Origin: Escarpia spicata
Taxonomy: Eukaryota > Annelida > Polychaeta > Sabellida > Siboglinidae
DNA: 64,000 nt
Direction: 5' to 3'
Assembly (NCBI GenBank): GCA_963995525.1
Contig: OZ023217.1
Span: forward strand, 1,288,529 to 1,352,528
The position numbers were made by a program, and so were the translations under genes. Every line of letters starts with the position of its first letter. Position 1 is the stretch's first letter. The notes beneath the pieces were generated by a model. The model was given only the letters and a program-made list of their open reading frames with translations, did not search any database and was not told where the DNA came from. Of this stretch, positions 12,698-23,873 are shown piece after piece.

Positions 12698-14227
12698 GGA
12701 GAAATAGTATGTAATATTCGAGGTAATTGTGTACATTTTTTTCTCTGAAAATGTGAGGGGCTTCGTGCACGATACCTGGGTTTTCATCTGTCATACAGTT
12801 ATAGCTACGTCACCGTGGTTTGTAATAATTGCAAACACTCTCTCTCTAGTGGGAGGGCTTCGTGATAACCCTCCACATAACCTGTTGTGGTTGATCTTAT
12901 GTACAACAAAAGTTAGGGTCGAAGGTTAAGGTTAAAACGGGCCTTTAGCTGAAAGTGGGGCCTCAAAGGGGTACAATTGGACGTTTTCGAAGAGCCCTGG
13001 GGGGTGCAGTTTAAGGTTTTTGGAGAGCTTCAGCCGCCTGAATATTCACCACGTTCCGACGCCATTGACCAATGCACGTGTAACGGGTTTTTTCATGAGC
13101 AAAACGGGAAAATATAAGTGAGAATTTGTAAAATGGACAATTTCACATTCCTGGCTGAATGCCTGCGTGGAGGGGTAGCAAACAGCCACCACCCTCTCGC
13201 TACCACCCCATTTGGCAATGTGATCCGAGCATTTTCTGCGCAGCAGTAGAACTAAGAGCTCTGTCAGCAGGAGCCTTGTTTATTGCCCTGTCGAGGTTGG
13301 CGGAACCGCTTGCAGTTAAATGTTCATTTAGCGACGGGGCGGGCAAATTGCTCATTTCATCAGCTAAACGCGCCCGAGTTCAATCAGTGCGCCGCTCTAA
13401 CGCCGTCCATTTATTGCTCAGTTACGACGGTTCCTCCAACAACCACAGAGCTGCCACGATTTGCATTAGCTAACTGCTCCGGAGTTTGTTTTGCATGTAA
13501 TATGCAATTTATGATAAAACGTTGATTAGTCTTCTGGCCGGACCTGCCGACCTATGATTTTGCAAAAAGCATAATTTTGTCGAATAAAATATCAAATGCC
13601 TAACTGACATAGGCCCTACATGGTAGCTAATATTTTAAAATAAATATTGTTCCTGTTGTACGTACACTTCCTTAAAAACTAGGTCAACTCAGAATGCCAC
13701 TACAGTGGATCGTCTAGTCTTGGGAGAATTATTTGTGACCCATGTCTGAGAATGCACCGTTGATACCAACTACTGACCGGGATCAATTCTACACGTGTTC
13801 TCCGACCCACCTGGGCTTTGGCTTGGTTACGGTACAGTATGGCGGGAGTGTTACGTCACCGAAAGAGAAAACACATTATAACAGATGGCGGAATATCTCA
13901 GTAAGCCTATCGGTTGATACAGTGTTCTAACTTTTAACAGCAAGCCAAATGTTCCGGTAGTTATTATTTAACCCACCCAAAACAAGAACTTTAATAAGCA
14001 AATTACATTAAAGCCAATGTAACACACTATTTAGAATGGGTGCACGGTATAATCATTCGTTACTGTTTAATAATTATTTCGATGTTTTCAGTTTAAATAT
14101 ACAAAAACGTGGAAGGCTTATAATTATTAACAATTAACGTACATCATCATCCTCGCATTAATTGCTCGATTTTATGTTACGTACCTTACCCCACAGCGAC
14201 GATTCGACTAGTATTTGAACATTAAAA
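12698..14227. other. No gene recognised; composition suggests possible conserved non-coding DNA
   Basis: Between about 13020 and 13530 the sequence is unlike the AT-rich surroundings. It has many TTTATTGC, TTGCTCATTT and ATGCAATTTATG words, and there are overlapping open frames in two plus frames (13159-13525) without any recognisable domain. I see nothing that settles whether it is an enhancer, an exon or neither. Confidence 0.3.
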
Positions 14228-14266
14228 CCGATGCTTCACTGCAAAAACTTTGCAGTGAAGCATCGG
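14228..14266. other. Perfect 18 bp inverted repeat, 3 nt loop
   Basis: CCGATGCTTCACTGCAAA, loop AAC, then the exact reverse complement. The absence of any mismatch suggests either recent origin or constraint. Confidence 0.9.
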
Positions 14267-15594
14267 ACTATAGATAAAAGTTATGACGTCGAACTCCATT
14301 GTTTAGATGTAAAAACATTATGTTCGCCGTCCGATGTGGTGTACTTCCTTCCACACACGGCGGAGAAATGTACTGGTTCAAGTTTGCGTTCGCGTTTTAT
14401 AGCAAAACAAGGACATCTACCTGTACGTCAACACTGAATAATCACATTTGAAATGCAGATATTGTCCTAGACGTGTTGAGATCTACATTCGTTCGCACCA
14501 TGACAAATAAGCCGTTTGCTAGTCTAGCTATAGTCAATACTAGCGGTGCTTCATTCCATAAAGGCACCAGCATGTTTTATTACATCATTTATAACCATAT
14601 CTTCCTAACATATTTGATCTGTCGTTACAGAAAACTGGTCAAATTAAAACAAAATTCAAAAGTTGGTCAGTTATATTTATTATATCGATGTCCAATGATG
14701 TCAATCATGAACGAGTGTTGCTCTGTAGAATGTAGAGCCGACTCATGTACAATGTATGCCCCTAGAGACAGCAAACAAGGAGCTTGACGTGTGACGTACA
14801 CCCTGCATATCGCCGAGAGTCCATCAATTATCCAATTACTATCCTTCGTCGGATCCGTTTGATACTCAGATGTGTGTTTCTTAAAGGGGTAGTCTCATTA
14901 AGGAAGTAACGTCCAAATTCTAGGTGTTGATGGGTATTTGTGACGGTTTGTGACTGGTATCGGTGCTATTTAATTACGCGCCTATCCCCAGGCGAAATGA
15001 CACCAAAGTCGAAGGTTCCCGTGAACAAATGGCTCAATTTCGGCGTTCTAAAACAACTTTTCTAAATTACGCCCCACTTTATTCGCGGGTGCATTCACGA
15101 AGTTTCTCAGTGGATTTGAAACAGCGATGCAGCCGGATGTTACGTCATCAATCAATTCAGTCGAGGCGATAGTGTTAATTAAGTTACTGAAGAACAAAGT
15201 CGAACCTGACTCGCAATATTGTTGATTACTCGAGAACTACGTCTAGTGAAGCTTTACTGAGGTACTAACTGCGACTCTTGAATCAAAGCGTGTCCATGCC
15301 AGCAATTTCAACAAACTAATCTAATTAACTGTACCCGGTTTATCAGTAACAGTTTATATATAAATATATACATATGTATATATATATATAATATATATAT
15401 ATCAAACACTTGTAAAAAAAGTACTTAAAATCCAACTAATGTGTACATTTATTATATAGTGGCTGTCCCGTTAACTTGTAAGTTTAATATTCTGAATAAC
15501 TCCATACTTCACATGTTATTCTTAGTGCACACCGTATAATTATGAGGAAATCGGTTAAATATATATTTTAAGTAGCCGCGTGTGCGGCCACGCA
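14267..15594. other. No gene recognised; TA microsatellite at about 15355-15403
   Basis: Unique sequence. The open frame at 14473-14787 (104 aa) and a few others show no recognisable domain. A TA-rich microsatellite lies at about 15355-15403. Confidence 0.4.
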
Positions 15595-15850
15595 CAGCCG
15601 CACACGGCTATTCCTGGGAGGCTGTGTAGCACTGCCAGCCGCACACGGCTATTCCTGGGAGGCTGTGTAGCACTGCCAGCCGCACACAGCTATTCCTGGG
15701 AGGCTGTGTAGCAGTGCCAGCCGCACACAGCTATTCCAGGGAGGCTGTGTAGCACTGCCAGCCGCACACAGCTATTCCTGGGAGGCTGTGTAGCACTGCC
15801 AGCCGCACACAGCTATTCCTGTGAGGCTGTGTAGCACTGCCAGCCGCACA
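15595..15850. repeat. Minisatellite, 41 bp unit, about 6 copies
   Basis: Units start CAGCCGCACACGGCTATTCC and end GGCTGTGTAGCACTGC. The CAGCCGCACA and TGTG...GGCTG words are partly complementary, so each unit could fold. Confidence 0.9.
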
Positions 15851-15889
15851 CAACACAATATCAGTTATTTTATACACGTAGCTACTAAT

Positions 15890-16182
15890 GTGACGATGCA
15901 GAACATATCATATATGTGTTCACATATATGATAACGATGCAGAACATATCATATGTGTGTTCACATATATGATAACGATGCAGAACATATCATATGTGTG
16001 TTCACATATATGATAACGATGCAGAACATATTATATGTGTGTTCACATATCTGATAACGATGCAGAACATATCATATGTGTGTTCACATATATGATAACG
16101 ATGCAGAACATATCATGTGTGTTCACATATATGATAACGATGCAGAACATATCAGATGTGTGTTCACATATATGATAACCAA
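15890..16182. repeat. Minisatellite, 41 bp unit, about 7 copies
   Basis: Units contain GATAACGATGCAGAACATAT followed by CATATGTGTGTTCACATAT. The inner part is palindromic (CATATGTG...CACATATATG). One copy is shortened by about 2 bp. Confidence 0.9.
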
Positions 16183-19100
16183 ATACTTTATCATGTTCTT
16201 TAATAATATACAATATACACTTTTTCGAACTGTTATACTTCTTGCAGCCCTCCACTCCTCTGCTTGGTTCAAGAGAACATCTATGACGTCACAAACCACG
16301 TGAGCTGTGACCAACGGCAGTGATGTCCAGGGAATCCACACTGACCGGCCGTATGATGATCGTTAATTCAGCCACTGATGTCCAGACACAGTTCTTGGTT
16401 CAAATGTGACAAGAATTGCGTTTGGACAATCACCGCCTGGGTATGTCAATCGGGTCCCGGACAGTCCCAGTTGCCTCGTTCTGATTCTCCGCGTGTCGCC
16501 CGGTCTGTACATGTCTACACATCTACTCAGGCTACTGGAATTCTTCCAGGCTTATAGCCACAGATAGGCTACACCATGACGACCAGCCATTGTCTTCCCC
16601 ACTCGCACGACGTACCCGACATGCAAATCACAATGTATATTTTATCCGTGTGCAAACTACAGCTTTTTGAATGAACAATAAGCAGACTGCATGGCCTGGA
16701 GAGACGTCGTCTAAAACCAAACTAAACTCAGTTTCAAGTGAAAACTAGCATTAAATAGTACGATTTCCAACTCGTAAACATTATAGTCTTTCCTTATTTC
16801 AAGCTACACCTGTTCCGCTATCTGCACCTTCAATCAACCTACGATCAATTCCTTTTCTACGTAGACCTATGATTGTGCAAAAATATTATAATCCACAAGT
16901 TTGAGGACATTGTAATGATTGTTCAGTTTGAACAAGACAATTTAAAACGGAGCCAGATATGACGACTTGTTACAAATGTTCTTAATTTAATCGAGATCAC
17001 GCTGGAAATGTAAACGTTTCTAACCCCCCCGCAACCCTCTTAAGTTATATCAAAGTGCACGTGATTGATTAGAGAGAAAAAACATACATAAATTAAATCC
17101 ACAAGCTTGTATGGTATGCCTTTCCAACACATATAAACGTTCCACTACATTTGTGTAAACACATATTATTTCAAGCCCATAAAAACTGATACAAATCGAC
17201 ATATTATTCAATAATTTGAATAAAGCAGTTTGCTTTGCCATGAACAGACGAGCTTCTTTGGTTACATACTGTTGATGGATTGGAATATGTCGCCGGATTC
17301 AAAGAAACGCAGCAGTAGATGTTCGGTTCAGACGGATTAGTATGTACACGTCACTATTTACCTACTGCAGTATGCAACTAGACGACTGGTTGTGTCAACT
17401 ATTCATTTATCAACACACGCATTTATATAATGCTTTAATGGCATTTGTGCAGGTCAAAGTTGCTTCAAATGTCTCGGCAACATCAGACAGGCATATCATT
17501 TTATATTACAGTAGTCTTCCAATACTTACTGCTTATGTCTTAGCTTACAAATCAGGCGGTCCACTGACTACAAGCTAAACGTAATTTGAAGTAACTGTTT
17601 CTGTACATGTATCGATACGACTTGTCCTGTTAATTACACACAATTTTTAATATCGATTCCCGACATTTCTGCAATGTTTCACTTAATAATTGCAATGTGT
17701 GTGTGTGTGTGTGTGTGTTCGCATGCGCGCGCGTGCGCGATATACCTACGTACAGGTCATGTATTTTGACTATAGTGATCGTATATTGTTTAACTGGGTG
17801 GAAAATTTGACACACAAGAAGTACCTGTGAATTATGCTTCACTCCTGAATTAATTTGTAGGTAAGATGGTTTTTGAGTGAGCAAAGAAAGTAAACACAGA
17901 AACACGTGCAAAGCGTATCGTATCGAGTTAATTCCTGGGTAGGAATTAAATAAGGCATTATAAGCTAATATAAGTTGCACACCTGAGTTTGCACGTTGTG
18001 GAAGTAGTGATATTGGATGGTTTACCGTTTTGCAAAATGAATTAAAATATCCAGTATTGACTAGGCATTTTTAAATTAATAGAAACTAAACTACTGCACA
18101 ACAAGCCACAAGAAAAGTTGCACGTATCTCATGATCCAGAGAATATCGTACATATTCGCTTACCATCTGCCCTTATGCTTCCTTCGTCGAGCCAGCACTG
18201 GGTTGAAATACTTGCCATCAAAAGATGTCATTATACCAACTCAGACAGTGTTCAATCTGTAGCTAAATGACGACGTTTTCATTGACCGATCAATGAAATG
18301 CGTCTAATGTCAGTAATGACAAAGCAGGTCTACAACATAGCAAATGTCCTACCTAGCCATGGCTAAGGTGTCGATTTCGCTGGATGTACAAACTGTATAA
18401 ATTTGCCTAAATTAACATAAATTTGGCAGGTCTTTGCACTGTCGTTTACACAAGCACGGCAGCTCAAGAATAGGACGAACATCTGTCAAATGTACCGACG
18501 AAAAAGGTAGCTCTAAGTTTAACAAGGCTGTTTCAGTGTTTGCCAGAACTATGACTACGTTATGACTATGTATGTAATATGTTGGCTGTATTATATGGGC
18601 AGCGGGCAGCAGTTGAACGACGACGTCAGCTATGCACCGGACATGTCATTAGGGTTAACGAATTTAAGGACCTACCAGAAACGTCTTTGTTTACATTTAG
18701 GGTTGGCTATATATCCAATGCCAGGGTCAGTGAAGGTGTGCAAAATACTATTATAAAAGTAATACTAACACCGTGAACATGGTCACCCATCGCTCGCTGA
18801 CACTGTCACTGGTTTAACATCTCATCAACGCAGATATCAAGTTCAATAAAGGCGATTATACAGTGTGTGCCGCTAGAATGTGTAGCACGCTTTTGCTAAA
18901 CTGACTACGTCAAAAATGATAGAACGACGCCTACAGTCCCCCTAGGCCCTACCAGTACTATGACTATGTCTACGTCTACGGCGTAACCTACCTAGTACCT
19001 AGACTAGTCCTAGTGGTTCATAGTAGACGGCGAAGGGATTGTTTTTGTAACGTAGACCGTCGTGTCCGTAGTGTGTACACGTATCATGTAAGCTACCTGT

Positions 19101-19826
19101 GACTGTGTGAGAAATTTGCCGGCTGTAGACTGTAGGCTGTATTTGTAGTGTAGCTGGTCGTTTTCATGGTTAGGTCAGAAAATAAAAGATCGCTTAGACC
19201 GAATATTCCGACTTGCTTAAAACGTTAAGACATACCTTGTGCACACGTCCATCGAACCTCCAGTTACACGTTGTACCTTCATTCACGACGCGCGCCTGCA
19301 CGCGTTTAAACGAGCAGTTTGTTCGAGTCCTGCTTTACTAATCGACTCTGCGGTAGGTAGAACATAAACACACGAGACAACTCAACGATTCGTCCCGACA
19401 GTAAGGTAAAGAAACAATATAACATGTTGCTTTTCTTTGTCTAGAAACACGTGTTACAAAATGATACTGATTAACAGGACGTGAACTAGATACAGGGACG
19501 AGTCTTGGACGATTTCAGAAACGCCAAAACAATGACAGAGGCTGTTACATATGTAGACTAGAAGCGGACGTACGAGAACAGATCCACTGGCGATCAAACA
19601 TACATCACGTGACTTCCACGGATGTCGCATAATAATTTTAGTGGAACGATAAAAAAATTATGTTAGGGTAAACACCCGTTGCCGCCTTGGACTTTACCAC
19701 CCCCCCCCCCAACATCCCCCAAAACGTTGCACTCTCGCCAGGCCAGACTCCCATGTCCGCAGGCCACGAGTGAAATCAATGTGTACCTTTCTGACAAACG
19801 TGACACTCGAAAACTGCCATCACCCG
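16183..19826. other. No gene recognised; GT microsatellite at 17696-17719
   Basis: About 3.6 kb of unique sequence. The only simple repeat is a GT tract followed by GCGC-rich sequence at 17696-17740. Open frames (for example 17630-17980 minus, 18562-18756 plus) have no recognisable domains. Confidence 0.4.
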
Positions 19827-20215
19827 AACACATATAAGGGGCCATCCATGAAGTACGTTTTACTATTTGTGGACATATCCAGACCCTCCAACCCCTTGTC
19901 ATGCTTCGCAACACTAAGTTACGTTCGTTTTGACAACAAAATTATATGATGCATACATTTTATATACAGTCATTATTATATTTGTTTGTACTGATTCGTT
20001 ATAAAACGTAACAAAAACAATTATGGTAAATTGCTTGTTTTCGTTGGGATACGATATGGGGCCACCCATATATAGTACGTCACGAAACATTTTGACTTTT
20101 TTGAGATCCCACCCCTTTGTAACGTTTCGTAACGTGTACGCCTACCACTCCAAGTAAGCCTACGTTCGTTTCGTTTTGAGAAAGACACATACATTGACCC
20201 CACTTTGTTTCCCCT
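19827..20215. repeat. Possible degenerate copies of a dispersed element (GGGCCATCC...TACGT motif)
   Basis: Two stretches resemble each other: GGGGCCATCCATGAAGTACG near 19838, and GGGGCCACCCATATATAGTACG near 20057. Each is followed by a pyrimidine-rich CCC run, then AACGTTTCGTAACG- or ATGCTTCGCAAC-like sequence, then TACGTTCGTTT. This layout resembles a dispersed repeat I have seen in other invertebrate genomes, but I cannot name it. Confidence 0.35.
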
Positions 20216-20385
20216 TTACGTGTCCGTGTTGATTTGTAATTCACAGATAAAATAAACGGACATGAATAACTAATAATATACATTAACACAAACTGTCATA
20301 GTTTAGACAGATGCATTTTTAGCAAACCCCAAAACTGGCTGAACAATTAATCGTAGATATCAAACGAGTCAACAGTAAACAAATC

Positions 20386-20828
20386 TTTACAGTTTATCCT
20401 TGGAGTATGACCCTCCACCACTTATAAGGTTTACAGTTTATCCTTGGAGTATGACCCTCCACCACTTATAAGGTTTACAGTTTATCCTTGGAGTATGACC
20501 CTCCACCACTTATAAGGTTTACAGTTTATCCTTGGAGTATGACCCTCCACCACTTATAAGGTTTACAGTTTATCCTTGGAGTATGACCCTCCACCACTTA
20601 TAAGGTTTACAGTTTATCCTTGGAGTATGACCCTCCACCACTTATAAGGTTTACAGTTTATCCTTGGAGTATGACCCTCCACCACTTATAAGGTTTACAG
20701 TTTATCCTTGGAGTATGACCCTCCACCACTTATAAGGTTTACAGTTTATCCTTGGAGTATGACCCTCCACCACTTACAAGGTTTACAGTTTACCCTTGGA
20801 GTATGACCCTCCACCACTTATAAGGTTT
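20386..20828. repeat. Minisatellite, 44 bp unit, about 10 copies
   Basis: Ten nearly identical units contain TTTACAGTTTATCCTTGGAG and ACCCTCCACCACTTATAAGG. Only the last two units carry substitutions. Confidence 0.95.
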
Positions 20829-20909
20829 TCGTCACACTTGCCCCTAAGCGTGACGTACGTTATGCAAGACCCCCCTAAGAAAGAGGGGGCTGATACCCAT
20901 CAGGGGGCT

Positions 20910-21034
20910 GGTACGTACGTACATGTATCACATACATACGTACACATACATATGTATACACATACGTACACACGCATATATACACACGCACGCACGCACA
21001 CACACACACGCGCGCGCGCGCACACACACACACA
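20910..21034. repeat. Compound microsatellite (ACGT, ACAT, CACG, CA, CG)
   Basis: Runs of TACGTAC, CATACA, CACGCACG and (CG)n flanked by (CA)n. The (CG)6 core within alternating purine-pyrimidine sequence is a classical Z-DNA-prone composition. Confidence 0.85.
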
Positions 21035-21342
21035 ATAAAATTCAGATGTTATAAAATAGGTGTAGATTATAGACATTGGCCTAATCCTAAAGTAATGTCT
21101 AGTAAAGTAAAGACATTGTGAATATCACCGGATGATTTAACACCTTTCTGACATTTTGTCACCAATGCTTCATAATACACATTTAAATTATTACTAAACA
21201 TAAATGTTATACTGCACAGAAAGAGAACAACGAAATAGCAATGTCTTGATCTGGAATGCAGGAACTCAGAACTCAGAATCAATTTATTTGACCTATAAAT
21301 ACGATACATATACAATAACGTAAGTAATAGACAAGGTCGGGA

Positions 21343-21382
21343 GACTCCCATTAAGATATATAATATCGCTAGCACAGGAGCC
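21343..21382 (-). other. Conserved LINE 3' UTR hairpin, copy 1
   Basis: On the minus strand: GGCTCCTGT, GCTAGC, GATAT, TAT loop, ATATC, TTA, ATGGGAGTC. All nine outer pairs form, counting G-U pairs, and the inner stem has five pairs. Compared with the copy at 45122-45160, stem sequences differ but pairing is kept, while the internal-loop words GCTAGC and TTA are identical. Confidence 0.8.
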
Positions 21383-22120
21383 ACCCCATAAATATAAACA
21401 ACAACATTTATATGACACAAATCAGAATAGCATATGACTTGTTTTATAGTTGATAATTACTCAATGTATCAACATACATACATGATACAAGGACTGATTA
21501 TATGTACTCGTGTACACATTGAGGTACGTATGGATACTTAAGAATACATTTCAATATGTATTACGAATTACAAATAAAGCAATTTTGAATACGACATCTG
21601 GATTCATAATTTAAAATAAAACAGTTTTTTGGGTCCGTTGAAAAACCACGTAGATTGTGGGTGTAAATGTTATTAATAATAATACTTGGTGTATTGTTAA
21701 CTGTCTCTACTATGTTGTGTCTAATGCATTTTTTGGCAAATTCATGTTTGAATTTGAACATATACAGATTATTTCTTCCACGTGTGCAGTGCTGATGAAT
21801 ATCATAAATGTGTGTGCTTGGGAAAGCATTGAAGTAGTAGGGTAAAAGATTGTTAATTAATTTATAGTAAAATTTTAATTGTTGGATTTTATAAATGTCA
21901 TCCAATTTTAGCAACTAAAATCTTTAAAATAGGACTTGTGTGAGCATTATATTTACTTAAAGATATTATTCGTATTGCTTTTTTCTGTAATTTGAAATTT
22001 CGATGTACCTGATGACCCCATAAAAGTAAGCCATAATTAATATGAGGGAGCATAAGAGCATTGTACATAATATATAATGTATTAGGTGTAAAAAGTGTTT
22101 TAAGTTTATTTAATATGCCT

Positions 22121-22163
22121 ATTAATATATATATATATATATGTACATGTACATGTATATATA

Positions 22164-22195
<32 letters not shown>

Positions 22196-22196
22196 T
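22121..22196. repeat. TA microsatellite inside the LINE fragment
   Basis: (TA)n interrupted by GTACATGTACATG. It splits the LINE coding sequence between the HIKRIAN and GILNKLK motifs, so it expanded within or replaced coding sequence. Confidence 0.85.
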
Positions 22197-22295
22197 ATTT
22201 GCTATTCTTTTTATATGACTCTGCCAGTTTAAATGGTTATTTATTGTGATGCCTAAACAGTTGAAATCATTTACACATTCAATGTAAATGCAGAA

Positions 22296-22880
22296 AGCAT
22301 ATTTCCAGTTAGCATCGGTTTGAGGCAAGGAAGTGCTAATTAACAACGCACGTTAACATCATTCCTCCTATAGTTTATAACCAATTGCGTTCGCTTCGTA
22401 CGTTTTTGAACCTCCTTATTAAACATACCTAATTTTGGTTCACAATTCAACGCATAACTAAAATAAAAACTTGTTATTAGAAGCATAACTAAGCATAACT
22501 AAGCCGAAGTAACTAGTAAAAGCAAGTATATTTAATTGTTCTTAATCCACCGCGGAACTAAAACGAATCTAGGCGTAACTCGTTTATTCACCATTCAAGA
22601 GGGTGACGAACCTCGTTTATGGCCTCATTTGCATACTACAGTTTGGCACGCATCGCGCCGAATACAGCGGAGAGACGGCTACGACACTGCATCAACCGAC
22701 AATGGATTAGAAAGAAAGAAAAACAATTATTTGATCCCATGTGCGTAATATCATTCTTCTTCTTCTTGGTTGTATACAGGTAATATGCACTAATGAACAT
22801 AGCCATACATACAATACAACATACGTGTACATATAGATACTTTAACTGAATAATAAGTAATTTAATCATCATTGTTTTCC
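22296..22880. other. No gene recognised
   Basis: Unique AT-rich sequence with a short CTT repeat near 22753. The last 100 bp may be the 3' UTR of the solo LINE end that follows. Confidence 0.4.
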
Positions 22881-22940
22881 AGATGGGGTCGGTGGCTCCT
22901 ATTTAGACAAACTATCGTTCTCATGGGAGCCGCCCCATTT
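22881..22940 (+). other. Possible third copy of the LINE 3' UTR hairpin
   Basis: On the plus strand GGCTCCTAT (22894-22902) pairs with ATGGGAGCC (22923-22931), nine pairs with one G-U. It is preceded by ATGGGGTCGGTG, close to ATGGGGTG before the 21.3 kb hairpin, and followed by GCCCCA, comparable to TCCCGA there. The inner stem is less clear. No coding remnant is recognisable upstream, so this would be a heavily truncated 3' end. Confidence 0.5.
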
Positions 22941-23051
22941 ACATGTGTAATTAATTACCTAACAACAATAACGTATATCTAAAGTGTGTGTACGTTTGCG
23001 TGTATGTGAACGGGTGCGTGTGCGTGTGCGTTACTGCCTGTGCTATGTGTT

Positions 23052-23873
23052 TGTTTAGGTTTGTGTTGCCCATACATGTGTATATACTTGCTACTGTTTA
23101 GGTTTGTGTTGCCTGTACATGTGTATATACTTGCTACTGTTTAGGTTTGTGTTGCCTGTACATGTGTATATACTTGCTACTGTTTAGGTTTGTGTTGCCT
23201 GTACATGTGTATATACTTGCTACTGTTTAGGTTTGTGTTGCCTGTACATGTGTATATACTTGCTACTGTTTAGGTTTGTGTTGCCTGTACATGTGTATAT
23301 ACTTGCTACTGTTTAGGTTTGTGTTGCCCGTACATGTGTATATACTTGCTACTGTTTAGGTTTGTGTTGCCCGTACATGTGTATATACTTGCTACTGTTT
23401 AGGTTTGTGTTGCCCGTACATGTGTATATACTTGCTACTGTTTAGGTTTGTGTTGCCCGTACATGTGTATATACTTGCTACTGTTTAGGTTTGTGTTGCC
23501 CGTACATGTGTATATACTTGCTACTGTTTAGGTTTGGGTTGCCTGTACATGTGTATATACTTGCTACTGTTTAGGTTTGTGTTGCCCGTACATGTGTATA
23601 TACTTGCTACTGTTTAGGTTTGTGTTGCCCGTACATGTGTATATACTTGCTACTGTTTAGGTTTGTGTTGCCCGTACATGTGTATATACTTGCTACTGTT
23701 TAGGTTTGTGTTTCCTGTACATGTGTATATACTTGCTACTGTTTAGGTTTGTGTTGCCTGTACATGTGTATATACTTGCTACTGTTTAGGTTTGTGTTGC
23801 CTGTACATGTGTATATACTTGCTACTGTTTAGGTTTGTGTTGCCTGTACATGTGTATATACTTGCTACTGTTT
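23052..23873. repeat. Minisatellite, 43 bp unit, 19 copies
   Basis: Units contain GTTTAGGTTTGTGTTGCCTG and TACATGTGTATATACTTGCT. Two subtypes, TTGCCTG and TTGCCCG, are arranged in blocks (CTG, then CCG, then CTG), which points to local block copying. Confidence 0.95.

Larger units (their letters stand above)
21260..22295 (-). mobile_element. 5'-truncated LINE fragment, 3' end of ORF2 plus 3' UTR
   Basis: Read on the minus strand, the segment starts within the thumb/C-terminal part of a reverse transcriptase (NCLGITINNHLNWQSHIKRI at about 22256-22207). A TA microsatellite follows, then the motif series YIMYNALMLPHINYGLLLWG and KLQKKAIRIISLSKYNAHTS, and a C-terminal domain ending at 21561. A frameshift separates the last two parts near 21910. 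The 3' UTR carries a structured hairpin (21343-21382), an AATAAA-containing end (TCAAATAAATTG) and a (TGAGTTC)2 tail. It is related to, but distinct from, the LINE at 45-50 kb. A candidate short target duplication AATGCA is weak. Confidence 0.8.
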
